Part shown: piece by piece, positions 1 through 12,719 of the stretch | Layout of the letters: the number at the start of each line of letters is the position of its first letter | Numbering within the stretch: the first letter of the stretch is position 1 | Source: Deinandra increscens subsp. villosa | Taxonomy: Eukaryota; Streptophyta; Magnoliopsida; Asterales; Asteraceae | NCBI GenBank assembly: GCA_039602395.1 | Contig: JBCNJP010000023.1 | Coordinates: forward strand, 89,025,578-89,089,577 | Direction: 5' to 3' | Length of the DNA: 64,000 bases | Position numbers and translations under genes: made by a program | The notes under the pieces: model-generated | Database searches by the model: none | Seen by the model: only the letters and a program-made list of their open reading frames with translations | Told to the model about the DNA's origin: nothing

Positions 1-3000
1 GTTGATCAGAGAGAATAAGAACTCCCTGAATCCGACTTTCCCGTCCTTGTTCCAGTCTAATTCTTCTGCATAATACAGTCAAAGATCATGATTGAAAAAT
101 AACCGATGTTATTTTGGTTTGCAGCTCATATTGTTTAGCATGGAGGTAGGAAGACGAGTGGGTCGGATAACGGGTCAAAACAAGTAACTTCTATTTGGGG
201 TTAAAACAGACAGGTTTGACTTTATCTTTTTGCTTTTTTAAGTTTGTAAACAATTGGGGTATTAAAGATGATTACAGAATCTTAGGAGATTTTATGCATT
301 TTGAATACATTATGGATGGCTTTAGACAGCTCCACCTTTCATCTTAGCTAACTGTCACCTTTTACCCATTTTTTGCGATAAAATATAAACCAAATCCGCC
401 TTTCTGAGCCAAAAATGGGTTGAAACTGCCACAACGACTTTAGCTGTTAAAGTTAGGGGATTACTGAATCGAGTCATGGTGATGTGGGTAGGAGATTTCT
501 CCTTAGGGAAATCATCATTCATAGCTTTGATCATGTCCTTCTTGTCCAGCTTCCCATCACCATTGTTATCAAGAAATAAGAATGCGTCAATCATTGAATC
601 AAATGTTGCTTTGAGCTCTGGAGATCCTATTGTCGTTGCCTGAAACCAGAATTTCTTTTAGCACATTTTGCTTAAGAAATGGTCAAAAGATTGAAGAATG
701 TTGTAGTTACCGACTTACCGCAAGGAGATAAATAAGGCACAATACAACTACAAACTCTTTAAATTTCATGCCTTTGTTCCTGCCAAAGTCACAAGACTCA
801 AAAAGATCATTAATTTCCTGTTCCGTGCAGTCAATTTGCAATTTCTGGAAGCATTTCCTTAGCTCCTCGCGGTCAATAATTCCATTTGAATCAACATCTA
901 AATGAGAAAGAAAAATATGTCAAGGGATTAAAAACTAAACCATAGTTTACTTGTACACAAGTTCATTAATTCAGTTTTTTCGTAACCGTGAGAACCCAAG
1001 AAAAAACACCCCACCTATACCCTGCTAACCAATAGAAAAATCAGGTAAAACACAACTTGCACTAAACAGGTGCCCTTCAAGGGAATTAAAGGCTATAACC
1101 AGTGAAAGTTGGATTCAAACATAAGACCCTGGCTGCTAGAGGGAATCGAGCACTTACCAGAGTGCCACCCGTCTTGAAGGATAAATAATCTACACTCGTG
1201 GGCAAATTGAAGGTTAAATGTTCTAAATTTTGTGGATCAAATGTGCTTTAGGGTAGATAAACATACACAAATGCACAACAATAACCAAGGACAAACTCAG
1301 ACATGGTATTTACATGGTTCAGCGATTTGTTGATATCAAAGAGCTTTGATAGTTCTATTAGACATCAAGTAGTATATAGTAGCATCAATATATTTGTTAG
1401 AATATATATAGAATAGAACCGTTAATTTAAATAGCCCGTAAAAGGCTCAATGGGCATTAGGGTGTAGTTTAGCTTGTGTTTCCTCTCTTATATATATCCC
1501 TTTGTACATTCTTGCTTATAATATATTAATAACACTACGATTATCTCTGATTACAGTATGAAAGTAAGGCAATACAAGCTTAGAAAGGGAGCCAGATAAG
1601 AAAATAATAATACAAGAAAATTGGCATCCTTCACTGTCAAAACTGCATTTTGTTTAATGCAAATCAAACTTCCTATTTAGTACAATTTTTATGGACAGTG
1701 GGCGTGGATGTGCCATGGGTGTTAAACGTAAACGGTATACATTTTTCTAACTATAAAAACCACTCCAACTTTAATATTGTTCCATTATTGTGACATCTTC
1801 CATAATTGTTTACACCGGATAACCTAAATGGCTAAATGGATCAATTATGAAGCTTAATAATCACTACATAGTAACTCAATTTTATACTTGCTCCATATTC
1901 AATTATATACTTGCTCCATTTGGGTCGCTCATTTTTAACATTTACTAAAATTTGACAATGAAACAATATAGAAACTTGAGTGGTTTTGTCGTTGTAAAAA
2001 AGTTTTGAGTAACCTGACACCACCGTCCCGGACCCGCACATGCAGAGCCTTGTGCCACATGTTTGCCCTTTGATTATTTAGAGTCAAAATAATCATACAT
2101 GTAGAAACAAGCAAGGAGTTGTTGTATGAAAACAAACTATTAAGATGGAGAAATATCAGCAAACTTTGCCTAGCTTTAATCAGATGACCATCCACTTTAA
2201 ATACCTATAAGACTATAATCACTTTGAGAACACAAATTCAAAACGCCTATCACATATTTAATTCTTTACATGCCAATGGGTTTGCCCTTCGATTGTTTAG
2301 AGTCAAAATAATCATACACGGAGAAACAAGAGAGGTGTTGTTGTATGAAAACTATTAAGATGGAGAAATATCAGTTAAATCCCTAGCTTTAATCAGATGA
2401 TCATCCTATTTAGTTATATGTCTATAATCGCTTCGAGAACACAAATACAAAAACGCCTATCACATACTTAATTCTTTGGCTCTTTGCATGCCACAGGTTT
2501 GCCATTTGATTATTTAGAGTCAACAGGGAAGTCTTTGAGGGTGTGGAGGTTGGGCGGCCGCACAGAGCCCATGTTATAGAGGGGGCCCAAAATATTTTTT
2601 TGCTCATTTAGATACCGTATGTCGATTAGCATATATAAAAAAACTATAAACTTCTAGATAATTGCAAGTTCTAATGTGGGCCCAATAAGTAAAAAAAAAT
2701 TATAATATAAACCAATTAACTACTAGGACTTGTCCTAGTGGTTACCCCCTTGGCTCTTAGGGCTTTGGCCACTATGTGACCCAGGTTCTAATCCAAGGGG
2801 AGGCAGTTTTGCCCCATTTGGTCCAAGGAGGGAGTTTCTGCCAGGAGAAAGCTTCAGGAGGGGGTGTCTTGGTTCTCACGGAGGTCCGAGTAATCGACCT
2901 TGGACATAGCCCCGCGAGGGTAGGTTTACACGTGAGACCAAAGTCGCCTGATCGATGTCGTTCCAAAAAAAAAAAACCAATTAATCATGTCGAGAATAGA

Positions 3001-4781
3001 GGATCCACATGAAAAGTAGGGGGAGGCCCCTTCGCCTAGCTCTGTCTTGAGTAAAAAAAAGGACAACATTAATAGGTATCTGACTCGTGTTTAAAAGCCC
3101 ACAATTTCTCTCATAAGGGCCCATACAAAATAATGTGTCAAGAAAATATAGATAGCAAAAAAGGAAATCTAACTGATTATTCTCATACTTATTCTCTAAG
3201 GATAGCAACCATCAAAATTAGGTTCCAAAATAAATGTTGCTAGCAACCAACGATAACGATAGTAGCCATTAAAAGCAACTTTGAAGATTTTAATTTTAAT
3301 AGGCTGGCACCAAAAATCCAAGGCTGAAAGTTTCACATTTGATATTTAAATGTTTGAATTTTGGATCTATTTTGCTATATTGAATATTTTAGTCTTGGAT
3401 CAAAATTGATTGTTTGAATGTTCCATATTTACATGCAGCAAACTAGGAGTAGTGCAGTACCAACATTGCAAGTTCATAAATCACAATTATCGATGATATA
3501 TGATTTTTATCTATATAAGGGTCCATTCTTAGTATTTGCACAAGGTACCCAAAATATTATAAACGGCCCTGAGAGTCAAAATAATCATACATGGAGAAAC
3601 GAGCAAGGATTTGTTGTATGAAAACAAACTATTAAGATGGAGAAAAATCAGCTAACTTTCCCTAGCTTTAATCAGATGATCATCCTCTTTAGATATCTAT
3701 AAGACTATAATCAGTTTGAGAACAAAAATTCAAAAATGCCTATCGATATTTATTCTTTGCACGTCATATAAACGGAATACACAATATGAAAGCATTAACA
3801 GATAAACAAGCAAAAGAAGGTAGGCAAGACAAATCTTGTTAAACTAACCAAACTGTCGAAAAACGCCTCTGATCTCCTCCAATCCCTCTCTGAACTGGGG
3901 AAACCTCAGAATTATGCTATTGATGGATTTGATTTTGTTCATTCTTTGTGTACTTCTCTGTTTGGCCTCCATCATTTTCCTCTCAAGCTCACTATCTAAC
4001 CTCTCATACTTGTTTGTTGAACTGCAACAACGCAGAATTCCTCCAAATCTGTTGGATAGCGCCTTGAGAGAAGGGTATGTACAAGACGTACCTTCAAAAG
4101 ATATTTAACATGTTACATGCAACTTTGGTGATAATATTATGCAATTAACTAAGTTCTTTGGTCTGAAACAGATTACACCATGAATCTAACAAACCAATAA
4201 TTGCAAAATCTAATTATTTTAGCATTCTATTTCCAACATGATGATAACCTGAACAAAAGTACAATAAAATAGGCAAGCTAGCCCTCTACCAATAGCTCTG
4301 CTAGGAATGAGATTATATTGGATTCGTTTGTTTGTTTGTTTCTAAAGTTCTGAACCGATAACTGCATTCTGATCCCAGATTGATCAACAAGAATACAATA
4401 AAACTAGTAATCAAAGTATCAAACTATGAAAACTAGCTCTCTATACTAAAAGCATTATAAACAAGTAAAAAAACAGAATTGGGGAAATAGACATTGAAGT
4501 TTAGATTGTTCGATTGAGCTGATTTTGCAATTAGGGCAGATAATAAACGTATAATATCAGTGAGATTACTTTCATCTAACTAAAGTAACCGCTACGAAAT
4601 TTCAAAATTCAAATATATTAGCGTTCTAATTCCAACATGATCCTAACCTAATGATCGAACTAAATAACAGGACGATAACACTCGTAACCAAATCATGCAA
4701 ACGAACTACTGAATAATATTGAAAACATTTGCATCAAATACCGAAAAAGGAAACTGAAATTCGTGGAATATACTTACTCAT
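1..4781 (-). CDS. CML21-like: CML21/CML22-type EF-hand calcium sensor, 3' end outside the window
   Basis: Calmodulin-like Ca2+ sensor. Exons, in transcript order: 4778-4781, 3849-4091, 719-897, 465-639, 1-65. All junctions are GT-AG and together give 222 codons without a stop. The ATG is at 4779-4781, only one base before the first intron, so the first exon carries just ATG-A. The next exon continues STSCTYPSLKALSNRFGG. EF-hand 1 reads DVDSNGIIDREE. Hand 2 is degenerate (FGRNKGMKFKEF). Hand 3 reads DNNGDGKLDKKD. Hand 4 reads DWNKDGKVGFREF and reaches the window edge. The block SINSIILRFPQF and the order of hands match Arabidopsis CML21/22 as recalled. Only some 10-20 residues seem to be missing. 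The 5' UTR exon runs from 4782 to roughly 5000. Intron 2 (898-3848) is enlarged by repeats. The family is sure; the exact orthologue is an inference. Confidence 0.9.
2524..3571. mobile_element. Non-autonomous hAT-type DNA transposon with 8-bp target duplication
   Basis: The segment starts CAGGG and ends CCCTG. It is flanked on both sides by AGAGTCAA (2516-2523 and 3572-3579), the 8-bp target-site duplication typical of hAT elements. Subterminal sequence is also inverted: CCCAAAATATT lies near both ends. Removing it restores one continuous unit of the surrounding repeat. No transposase is seen, so it is non-autonomous. It contains a younger SINE. Confidence 0.85.
2720..2973 (+). mobile_element. 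tRNA-derived SINE nested in the hAT element
   Basis: The 5' part looks like a Pol III promoter: an A-box-like CCTAGTGGTTACCCCC and a B box GGTTCTAATCC at 2784-2794. It ends in a run of A at 2965-2976. An 11-bp target duplication, AAACCAATTAA, flanks it at 2709-2719 and 2974-2984. Poly-A tail plus variable-length TSD is the hallmark of LINE-mobilised SINEs. Confidence 0.85.
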
Positions 4782-5366
4782 TGATGTTTTGATTGCTTGA
4801 GGGAGTTGATTTTGTGATTAGGGCAACGAGAAACGTAGGTAAGTGGAAGGAGAATGAGAGTATGAGTGAGGAAGAAGAAGATTGGGGCATTTTGGAAAGG
4901 AATAAGGTTCTGGTAAAAGTGAAATGAAACAGTTTTCAAATTCTTTTTGAATCTGATAAAGAAGAGCATTATCCGCGAACATAATACTATCGTGTGCCGT
5001 CGTATCATGAGATAAGTTTTTTCGAGTTTTATTTAGATATTTAGATTTGGTAAGTCTATGGCGATTATATATAGATTTGTTATAATTCTACTATTAACAA
5101 ATGTAAGGGTTCACGGTGTGGCTTCGGCTACTAGCAGCTGCTACCCCGCGGCTTGGGAAGTTACGTTTACACCGCTGTCACACCTTCGGTTTCGCCCAAC
5201 GGCTTCAACGCACGGCTTCTACTAGCCGGTTGCTTGAGGTGTGAATTTTGATAAAATGGACCGTTGGAACGGTCAAAAAATTTCAAATTTTTTCCACTTA
5301 CATACAATCAAAACTATATTTTTTCACCTCCAAACTTTCTACTCTCATTCTCTCTAGAAACTCTCA

Positions 5367-5886
5367 GGTGGCGTTTAGTTGTTAAAACACATGATTTTTT
5401 TTAGAAAGCGCGTTCAAAATTGAAAAATGGAATTTTCATTTTTCATATTCGAAAACTAGAAACCATATTCAAATCTACTTGTTTTTTGAAAACCTGACCC
5501 CCAGACCGCACCAATCGGGCTCGGGAGTCAGATCCGGTAAGTTTGATCGGTCCGGTCCGGGGGTCGGGTCCGGTCGGGGGATGGGTCCGGTCGGTCTTGT
5601 CCGGGGGTCGTGTCCAGTCAGTCCGGTCTGGGGGTCGTTCCGGTCCTGGTCGGGTTCGAATGATGAACGAATAAAGATCGAAGTATATATATTATGAAAA
5701 ACTGAAAATAGAAAATTTGTAAAACAACAAATGTAGTTTTCTAATTTCAATTTAAAAAGTAGAAACAATGTTTTTAATTTTTTTGGAAAACATTATTTAG
5801 AAAATTATAATTTGATCACGTTTTCTGTTTTTCATTTTTTTTTTAATATTTTTGAAAAATAGGGGGTGTTTTCTACAATAAGCGTG
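5367..5886. mobile_element. Possible hAT-like MITE nested in the Harbinger leader
   Basis: Left end GTGGCGTTTAGTTGTTAAAA resembles the reverse complement of the right end (CACGCTTATTGTAGAAAACA), about 75% over 20 bp. It interrupts what looks like a continuous CT-rich leader before the ATG at 5918. No clear target duplication is seen, so the call is tentative. Confidence 0.4.
5510..5660 (+). repeat. GC-rich minisatellite, unit about GTCCGGTCGGGG
   Basis: Imperfect 12-15 bp tandem units (GGTCCGGTCC, GGGGGTCGGGTCC, GGTCGGGGGATGG and so on). It is strongly G-skewed on the plus strand with several G4-5 runs, in an otherwise very AT-rich neighbourhood. Confidence 0.75.
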
Positions 5887-5917
5887 CCCTCAATCTCTCT
5901 AATCTCAAACTCTCTAT

Positions 5918-7011
5918 ATGGATCCCAAAAACCCATCTAGCTCCATAAAAAAATATCCACCCAAAGCGTTAATAAAATTTGACCAAGGGTTGCTTCCAAC
6001 AAACCGATGTCATCCTAACCTTTTCACTACCAACAACCGAATCCAACCCCGTACCAATATCACCAACCAAGTCCATACTATTCGGCTCCAACGGGTCTCA
6101 ACCGAATCCAACCGCGTTTCAACATCAACCACCCAACTATGATCAAAACCGCCAATTTCGTGAACTACGACGTCAAGATGAAGCTTCCGATGATGAGGAA
6201 CAAGAAGAAGAGTTTGTTAACTTAGAGGATTTTGATGACGAAATAGTCCTTGAAACACAATGAAGAAAATAGAAATTCCCAAGCCAGGCGTCTCGTATGG
6301 TTCGGAATGGTCGGGGAGAAATATTTTTGGTAAAAGTTTGGCTTAACATATCCAAAGATAGAGTGGTTAGTAATTAACAAAAGTCCGAATCTTTTTGGAT
6401 TCGAGTGCTTGGTCATTTCAACCAATAACTTGGTGGAATGGCTAGCACTATCCACCAACTAAACTCGAAATGGATCTAGATGCATATGAAGATTAACAAC
6501 TTCAATGGTCTTTTCATGCGATTGGTATATTTTTTTACATTCATATTTTTATATATATTTTAGTAAAGTATTTTTTTTACTTCATAGTTTTACTTTAATT
6601 TATTCTATTTTTTAGAAGCATGTACGACATGGCGGTACATCAGTCGTTCATCCCGAGAGTAGGTGGGGCGATTGACGAGTCACCCAAAAGTTCAAAGACG
6701 TAGGTGGGGCGATTGGCGAGTCGCCCAAAAGTTCAAAGACGTCGGAGTTGGGACACTTTTCCACCTCAAACAAGGGTTACTCATGTCCTCCTTTACCCGA
6801 CTTAAACGAATACTCAACAACAACACAACCGGCTCGTAAAGGAAAAAGATCGGCCGAGTCATCATCAAGCACTCGTGTAAGTTTGGTTAAGGTTGTGAAA
6901 GATTTCAAGGTGATGAGAACTCGGCATAATCTAGCCAACCATTTAACCAAAGGGTTAAGTAGAGATCTCGTGAAGAAGCCGACTGGGGGATTGAGATTAA
7001 AGTCCACCTAA
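5918..7011 (+). pseudogene. PIF/Harbinger ORF1 (Myb/SANT-like) pseudogene
   Basis: Begins MDPKNPSSS with the N/P/Q-rich N-terminus typical of this family. After a frame change it continues with an acidic stretch (DEASDDEEQEEEFVNLEDF). The SANT/trihelix-like block follows at about 6310-6500, with an in-frame stop between VVSN and QKSESFWIRVLGHFNQ. A probable second exon begins near 6615 and ends with STSNKGYSCPPLPDLNE and a basic RKGKRS tail. Plant PIF/Harbinger elements encode such a Myb-like DNA-binding partner beside the transposase. Here it is broken by at least one frameshift and several stops. A 50-bp duplication (GGTGGGGCGATTG) at 6661-6740 adds further damage. Confidence 0.7.
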
Positions 7012-7020
7012 AATCTCTCA

Positions 7021-7892
7021 TGTTAAGATACTCAGTTCCCACCTAGTATGGCATTAGGTGTTGAATTCAATATAGAAAGCTTAACATCTAGAGGTTGGAA
7101 CACATTAGTAGTATCATCCCAAATGTATGTGTTTAGAGGCAAATTGAGAAGGTTGAAGTATATTTTCTAAAAGTTCTTTTGAAAATTTGCATTTGCAGGT
7201 GCAAGACTAAAAAAGCTTTCTGTATAAGCATGAAGTTTAGTTGCTTCAAGAACATAGGACTTGGCTTTTATATGGTTATGAAGGATAGGGACATGGGCTA
7301 GTAAAAACTAGTGCAAGTAATAGTTATGTATGTAAACTAGTATGTATAATATCTTCATGTATTCATTGTGAATAGCAAGAGTTCAATCCTTAGCGACACC
7401 CTGATATTCGAATATTGAAAATGTATAACATACTGATATAAAATTCAATTGTCATGATATTTCATTTATCCATTAGTTTTTTTGTGAATTAGTTTAGTTA
7501 ATCAATGATTACACTAAAACGGAGGAGACTTGTTAGATATCTTATTGTAATATGAGATTATGTATGACCTTCAAATAAGAATACATATTTGTTTGAAGTT
7601 CATCGAGACTAATAAGGAGTCCAACGGGGGCTTGTTGGATATTTCAATTCAGTTTCAACTGAACTAAAAACAGAATACGTAATTCGGCTCGATTCGGTTT
7701 TAAACAGTTTCAGTTGGGTTTTTAGTTTAACCGGTTTCAAACTGAATATTAAGCACCACTAGGGTTAACTATACAAAACCATAGTTGCCAAAAGACATTA
7801 ATGAAAAACCCCTACTTCATATTATCCATCTATTCAAGTCACTAGAAATCCAAGAAAATGTCAACAGAAAAACAAGAAAATGTTCCAACAAC
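7021..7892. other. Intergenic, no gene seen
   Basis: AT-rich spacer between the Harbinger remnant and the 3' end of the PHL gene. A phrase related to TTGTTAGATATCTTATTG recurs at 7531 and 7634 (CTTGTTGGATATTTC), perhaps a retroelement scrap. Nothing else is recognisable. Confidence 0.5.
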
Positions 7893-10800
7893 CTATCCTA
7901 TATTAGCCGCCTTCCACTCAGCTTGCATAAGCATGGCCCTTTGCCTCTTATGCAGAGCTGCAGCCTGAGAACTCAAACAGCGGTCAACCGAGTCGTCCCC
8001 GAGTCGTGCGGGCCCGTTAGACGATAAATTGTTGTTGGCATTGACTTGAGCGAGTGAAGGGTTCGGGTTCAGGGATGGAAGACAGTCATTGGCTACCTTG
8101 ATTGCAAGATCAGATAATTCTTCTCGAGCGGCCTCTAGTCCGGCAGTTGCAATTGCTTGATCGTTTATCGCTTTACAAGCTTTTTCCAAGATCGATTGAA
8201 GATATTTTCCTTGCGCTTCGATCCTCAGCTGGAGACGATGTTGAACCTGAAACGTGTGAGATTATTTAGTAAATAATCGATTACTAGCTACCGAGATGGG
8301 ACAGGTTTTGGTAATCTCGGTCCCATACCCGATTATGAAACCGTTATACATACCCGTCGGATATCCGTTACTCAATACTCATCGGGTATTCCCGTGGGTA
8401 TCAAGTGTGTTTGTTGACGATCTTTTGTGGCTCTGTGTTCCCGAGTTCACTTAATGAGAGAAAAGAAAAGAAACGAAAGTATGAAAAGAAGGGAAAGGAA
8501 AAGAAAAGAAGGGAAGTGATTCATTTCCTTCCATTTCCTTCCAAATCGGAAGGAAAGAAAAACTTAAGAAAATGGCCTAACTTTCTCTCTCTTTCCCTCC
8601 TTAAGTGAAACTCGAGAACACAAAACTTTTATTTCCTTCCTAAAATGAAATTCAGGAACACAAAGTTTTTTATATTTCCTTTCTTCCTTTCCTTAAGTGA
8701 ACTCGAGAACATATAAAAGATTAAAAGTTACCCGTTGGGATGCCTATTTCACGAAACATGATATTCAACTCACCTCAAAAACCGACTTGAAATATCAGTT
8801 ACTCAGCTACTAGCTACCCTTCTAACAACATCTTTATAGCCTAATTTGAGATTTCAGAAGGTTGTTTCAACCAGATTACCTAATTACCCTCTCTGTAAGC
8901 CAAAATTACTTAAGACACGATTTGAGAGCGAGAAGAAACTGCTTTTCGCAACTAACCTCTAGCTGCTCTTGCAATCTTCGTTGGACTTCCATCTGCGCTC
9001 TCAAAGCTTCTGTAACCTCAAAGCCACTGTTCCAAACACGAAAAAATAAATAAATAATTAATAAATGGTACGTTTTGGGCTATGGTTTTATGTCAAATGT
9101 ATTGAATAGGTGAAAGTGTTAAGTGGGAATTAAACCTCCTAAAATATTTTACACAAACTTATATAATTATGATAACAATATAGTTCTTGTGAACATATGT
9201 ATTATAGCATTAACAAGTTGTGACTTTCTTTAAAAAAAAAAATTGGAAAAGGTGTTTACCCAACCCAAAAGTACTATAAAATTACCCAATTTCAACCCGC
9301 CCATTTAGGAAATCAAATTTAAGAAATGGAAATTACTCGTTTAAGTCATGTGGCATCATTCGTGTACAAGATGACGTGGATGAACTTATGTCCTGGCTCT
9401 CAGCAATGCAAGATACTGTAAATCAAAACGTACAATCGATTACAATAATTTCCACTCTGAGAGAGTTATAAATTATAGTGGCAGTGAGTCAAACAGGCCG
9501 TAGAGGTGTTAACGGTCCGGTTCGCCCAGTTTTGATGAAAATTCTGGGCCGAACCCTTAACTAAAACAACATACCAAACCAGTCGGGTTGGGTGGGTTGG
9601 CCGGGCCTGGCGATTTTACAGGTTTGAAGGTTGAAAAGAATTCTTTCCTTCCAAAATCTAATAAAAAAAATACATATACCTACATGTTCCAAAAATAAAG
9701 AAAATAATAATAAAGGTTAAATGGTTGGTCCTGAGTTTCAAACCGAACAGTATGGTTAAACTGCCAAACAGTGAAAACCAAAGCGTATGAATCTCAAACC
9801 CGCCAAACCAGCCAACTTGCTTCAGTTTGTGCGGTTTAGTTGGTTTCAATGGTTTTTGAACACCTCTAAAGCATGGCGAGGAAATTTAATCAGCTTTTAT
9901 TTACTATGGGGAAGAAATAATCGATTTAATATGTAATTTTCAAATTTATCGTCTAAATCATATTCCCATTTGGCTTTATAGAGTTGATATGTTATTTTGT
10001 ATCACTTTTTTATACAATATCAAAGACCATAATCGGTGTTGTTAATTCACAATGATTAGAAGTGAGTACCTTCTTTAGAGTTCTCTGAAAACTCTTTGCA
10101 TGACTGTTTCCCCATTCGGTATTTCTGCAAATACACTTGGCATGAATTAAAACGACAAAATTTCACAAAAAAAGATATAAAACATAAAAAACCTCACGAG
10201 TAGGGAGGTGTTTGGATGCACGTTTTGAAACTGATTACGTGATATTAAATGATCACTACCAAATTATCAGCAGTAATAAAAATGTGCTGCAGAAGATAGT
10301 TTTGAATGTGATACTATGGTTTGAAGTTGCAATGATCAGATAATTAGTCATTTTTAATGAACTAAAAGGTAAAATGACAAAAATGGGCATCCTTTTATAT
10401 TGTTAACCAACCAAACTGACATCAAAACCAATCTTTATATATTTATTTTCTATAAATAATACATAATATAGGTAGGGTTCATGCAAAAACCAAGTTTTAT
10501 AAGAAAACACATGGTTTACATACGTAAACCCGAGTTTATACGTAATACATGGTTTTCTAAAAAAATTGTAGTTTTCATTTGATCCTCACCCATACATTAT
10601 ATGTCATAAAAAATCTATCACAAATTTTTTTTTCTCTTAGCATCACTTTTCTTTATTAACTGAAATTAGCTTGAATCCACCCAAGTCCAAAGCGAGCCAT
10701 CATTTCGAATAACTGAATTAGTCAAACCCGTTTATAACAGAAAGCAATCGTTTAGGAAAACCCACAGCCAAAACATCAGCTATAGGTTGAATTTTAGCCG

Positions 10801-12719
10801 ATAACCAAACCAAACCGAGTCATGCTCACCCCTAGTCTTCAGAATAAAAATATTAAAAATATTATAAATAAACTTTTATCAATAATACCTTTTTTTTGTA
10901 AATTACTGTTTATAACATATTTTGTTTATGGTTACACATCGCATATATGGTCTTCGGTAGTAAGAACAAATAACAAACCTGCAAATGTGACTTGAGATGA
11001 TAGAGGGTGAGGCCTTTTACTCCCATTGTTCTCATTATCATTTTTGGCGTTGCTTCTGCAGCCATTATATAGAAATTGTTAAGAAACTATCTAAAAAAGT
11101 ACCACCAAACTTTGGTTGTTAATTCACGAATCGCTCTAGGATTGTTATACAGATTTCATGAATCAATAAAGGAGCAACCTCATTATCACATGGGGCCAGA
11201 CCCTACTATTTTATGTTGGGACTTTTGGGGTACGTTTGTTTGTTTGTATTTCATAAATCATGAATCGTTAATCTAATGTAGGATAAGCTTCATATTTTTA
11301 TGGAAAAAGAGTTCACAATTCTAGCACGATAAATAAAATAACTATAACATTCAATTTAATAACGAATATGCTCATCATGATTCATGCAACAACAAGCGGT
11401 TTGTTATGATTGGAAATCAAATATGCACACAATATTAATTGCTAGACACAAAAGATCCAGGATAATACAGTATTCACAATTCTAGCATGAAATAATAACT
11501 AAAATTCACTATATGGCAATCTAATAAAGTTAAAATTCACAACTCTAGCACAATAAATAACTAAAAGATTCAATTTAAAGAAGAATATTCTCATCATGCA
11601 ATGGCAAACGGTTTGTTAAGACTTAAGATCGGTAATAATTAAATATGCACAGAATATTAAAATTCTAGACATAAAATAAACACATGATTCACACGCTTCA
11701 ACAAATTGCTATGTGGTTCTTGAATTTTACTCTTTAGTATAATCTATCCAAAAAAACATAACTTTATCATAACAAAATTTATACGGAAAAATGATAATCT
11801 GATACGGAGCTTATCCAAGAGTTTGCAGACTCATATTTGGGCCAATTATTTTTAAACGAGCATAACCTTCGCTCCATTTTAGAGTTACGAGACCCATAAG
11901 TAATGAACGAAAACACTTCATTGGAGCCTAGCTCCAATGGTCCCAACTTCTTCATCTGGAGCTAACATTTCAGATTTAACAGCTTTCCCCAATTTTATCA
12001 CCTTTGAATTTCTACATTTTGATTTCTAAAAACATATAAATCATGGATTGGCTAATAATGTTTTTACAAAGATAACTCATTTTAATGGATATGTTTGTTT
12101 GTATCCTAAGTTCCTAACTATATAGACAAATCTTTCTACTCAAACTAAAAACTAAATAACTGTCAACTTCATAATATCTTGGTCAACAATCTGACTTTAG
12201 GAGTCAAACCTAATACTTTTCTACTGAGAATCTGGTGTAGATTTGTTGCCAGTTTGCTACCAACTTCTTTTCATCACTCTTTCTTGCTTAAAGTCTTAAA
12301 CTTTCAAGAACCCACATCAATTTCAAAAACAAAAACAAGAACCCATCAAACCCTAGCAGATACCCACAAAATGCCGCCATCTAATCCCCCTCAAAATCAC
12401 CCCCAAATAACCAACACCATAAAAACAAAAAAAAAATCACAAACCAAAAAGCAAAAAATGTATTAACAAAACTGAATCTATATATATAACAACAATCAAT
12501 CAATCAATCAAGAAAGAGGGTGCGAAAGTGAAAAAACTGACTATCGGCGCCACCAAGCTGAGTGACGGCGTCAACGAATCTTTCATGGAGCTCCGCCGTC
12601 CACCGGAGGCGGGGCTTGGGATCGGTGGTGAGGACGAGGCATGGATCTCCGACGAGATTGGGGCGGGGGAAGTCAATAGCGGTGCCTTCCAAGGGGATTG
12701 AGTGGATTCCGGAGTACAT
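7893..12719 (-). CDS. PHL3-like: PHL2/PHL3-type MYB-CC transcription factor
   Basis: Nuclear GARP/MYB-CC regulator of the PHR1-like family, which binds P1BS elements in phosphate-starvation promoters. Exons: 12542-12719, 10979-11055, 10070-10124, 9337-9415, 8957-9026, 7893-8246. The six exons total 813 nt, 270 aa plus stop, with every phase matching. N-terminus MYSGIHSIPLEG is as in PHL2/3. The MYB domain covers residues ~35-92 (PRLRWTAELHERFVDAV, then MGVKGLTLYHLKSHLQKYR). The coiled-coil domain is residues ~120-175 (TEALRAQMEVQRRLQEQLE, then HRLQLRIEAQGKYL). The usual LHEQLE motif is LQEQLE here, and PKTIMRT is PKMIMRT. The tail KRQRAML is basic. The assignment to PHL2/3 rather than PHR1/MYR rests on the N-terminus. 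The CDS is intact. Confidence 0.93.
8440..8720. repeat. Purine-rich low-complexity repeat in PHL intron 5
   Basis: AAAAGAAAAGAAACG-type (A/G)n tract at 8455-8520, followed by CTTCC-rich sequence. The phrase AAGTGAA(A)CTCGAGAACA recurs in variant form at about 8604, 8645 and 8697. It lies inside the last intron (8247-8956). Confidence 0.7.
9501..9868. mobile_element. MITE-like element in PHL intron 3
   Basis: Bounded by perfect 10-bp inverted ends, TAGAGGTGTT and AACACCTCTA. The interior is full of GGTTCGG/CCGAAC-type and AACCGGTT-like words, common in small plant DNA transposons. I see no clear target duplication and the superfamily is not resolved. Confidence 0.6.

Larger units (their letters stand above)
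2063..3780. repeat. About 215-bp direct repeat array in CML21 intron 2, third unit split by an insertion
   Basis: A unit starting near TTGATTATTTAGAGTCAAAA and running on through TATTAAGATGGAGAAA and CTAGCTTTAATCAGATGA occurs at 2063-2280 and 2281-2500. A third unit begins at about 2500, is cut at 2523, and resumes at 3572-3780. The array predates the hAT insertion that splits it. The rest of intron 2 (898-2060) shows no recognisable feature. Confidence 0.8.
5100..7020 (+). mobile_element. Decayed PIF/Harbinger-type element
   Basis: This stretch holds the promoter-like leader (CGGTGTGGCTTCGGC near 5114, then CTCTCATTCTCTCT) and the broken ORF1 of a PIF/Harbinger transposon. No DDE transposase is present. 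I could not find a convincing pair of terminal inverted repeats, so both boundaries are approximate. Confidence 0.55.
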
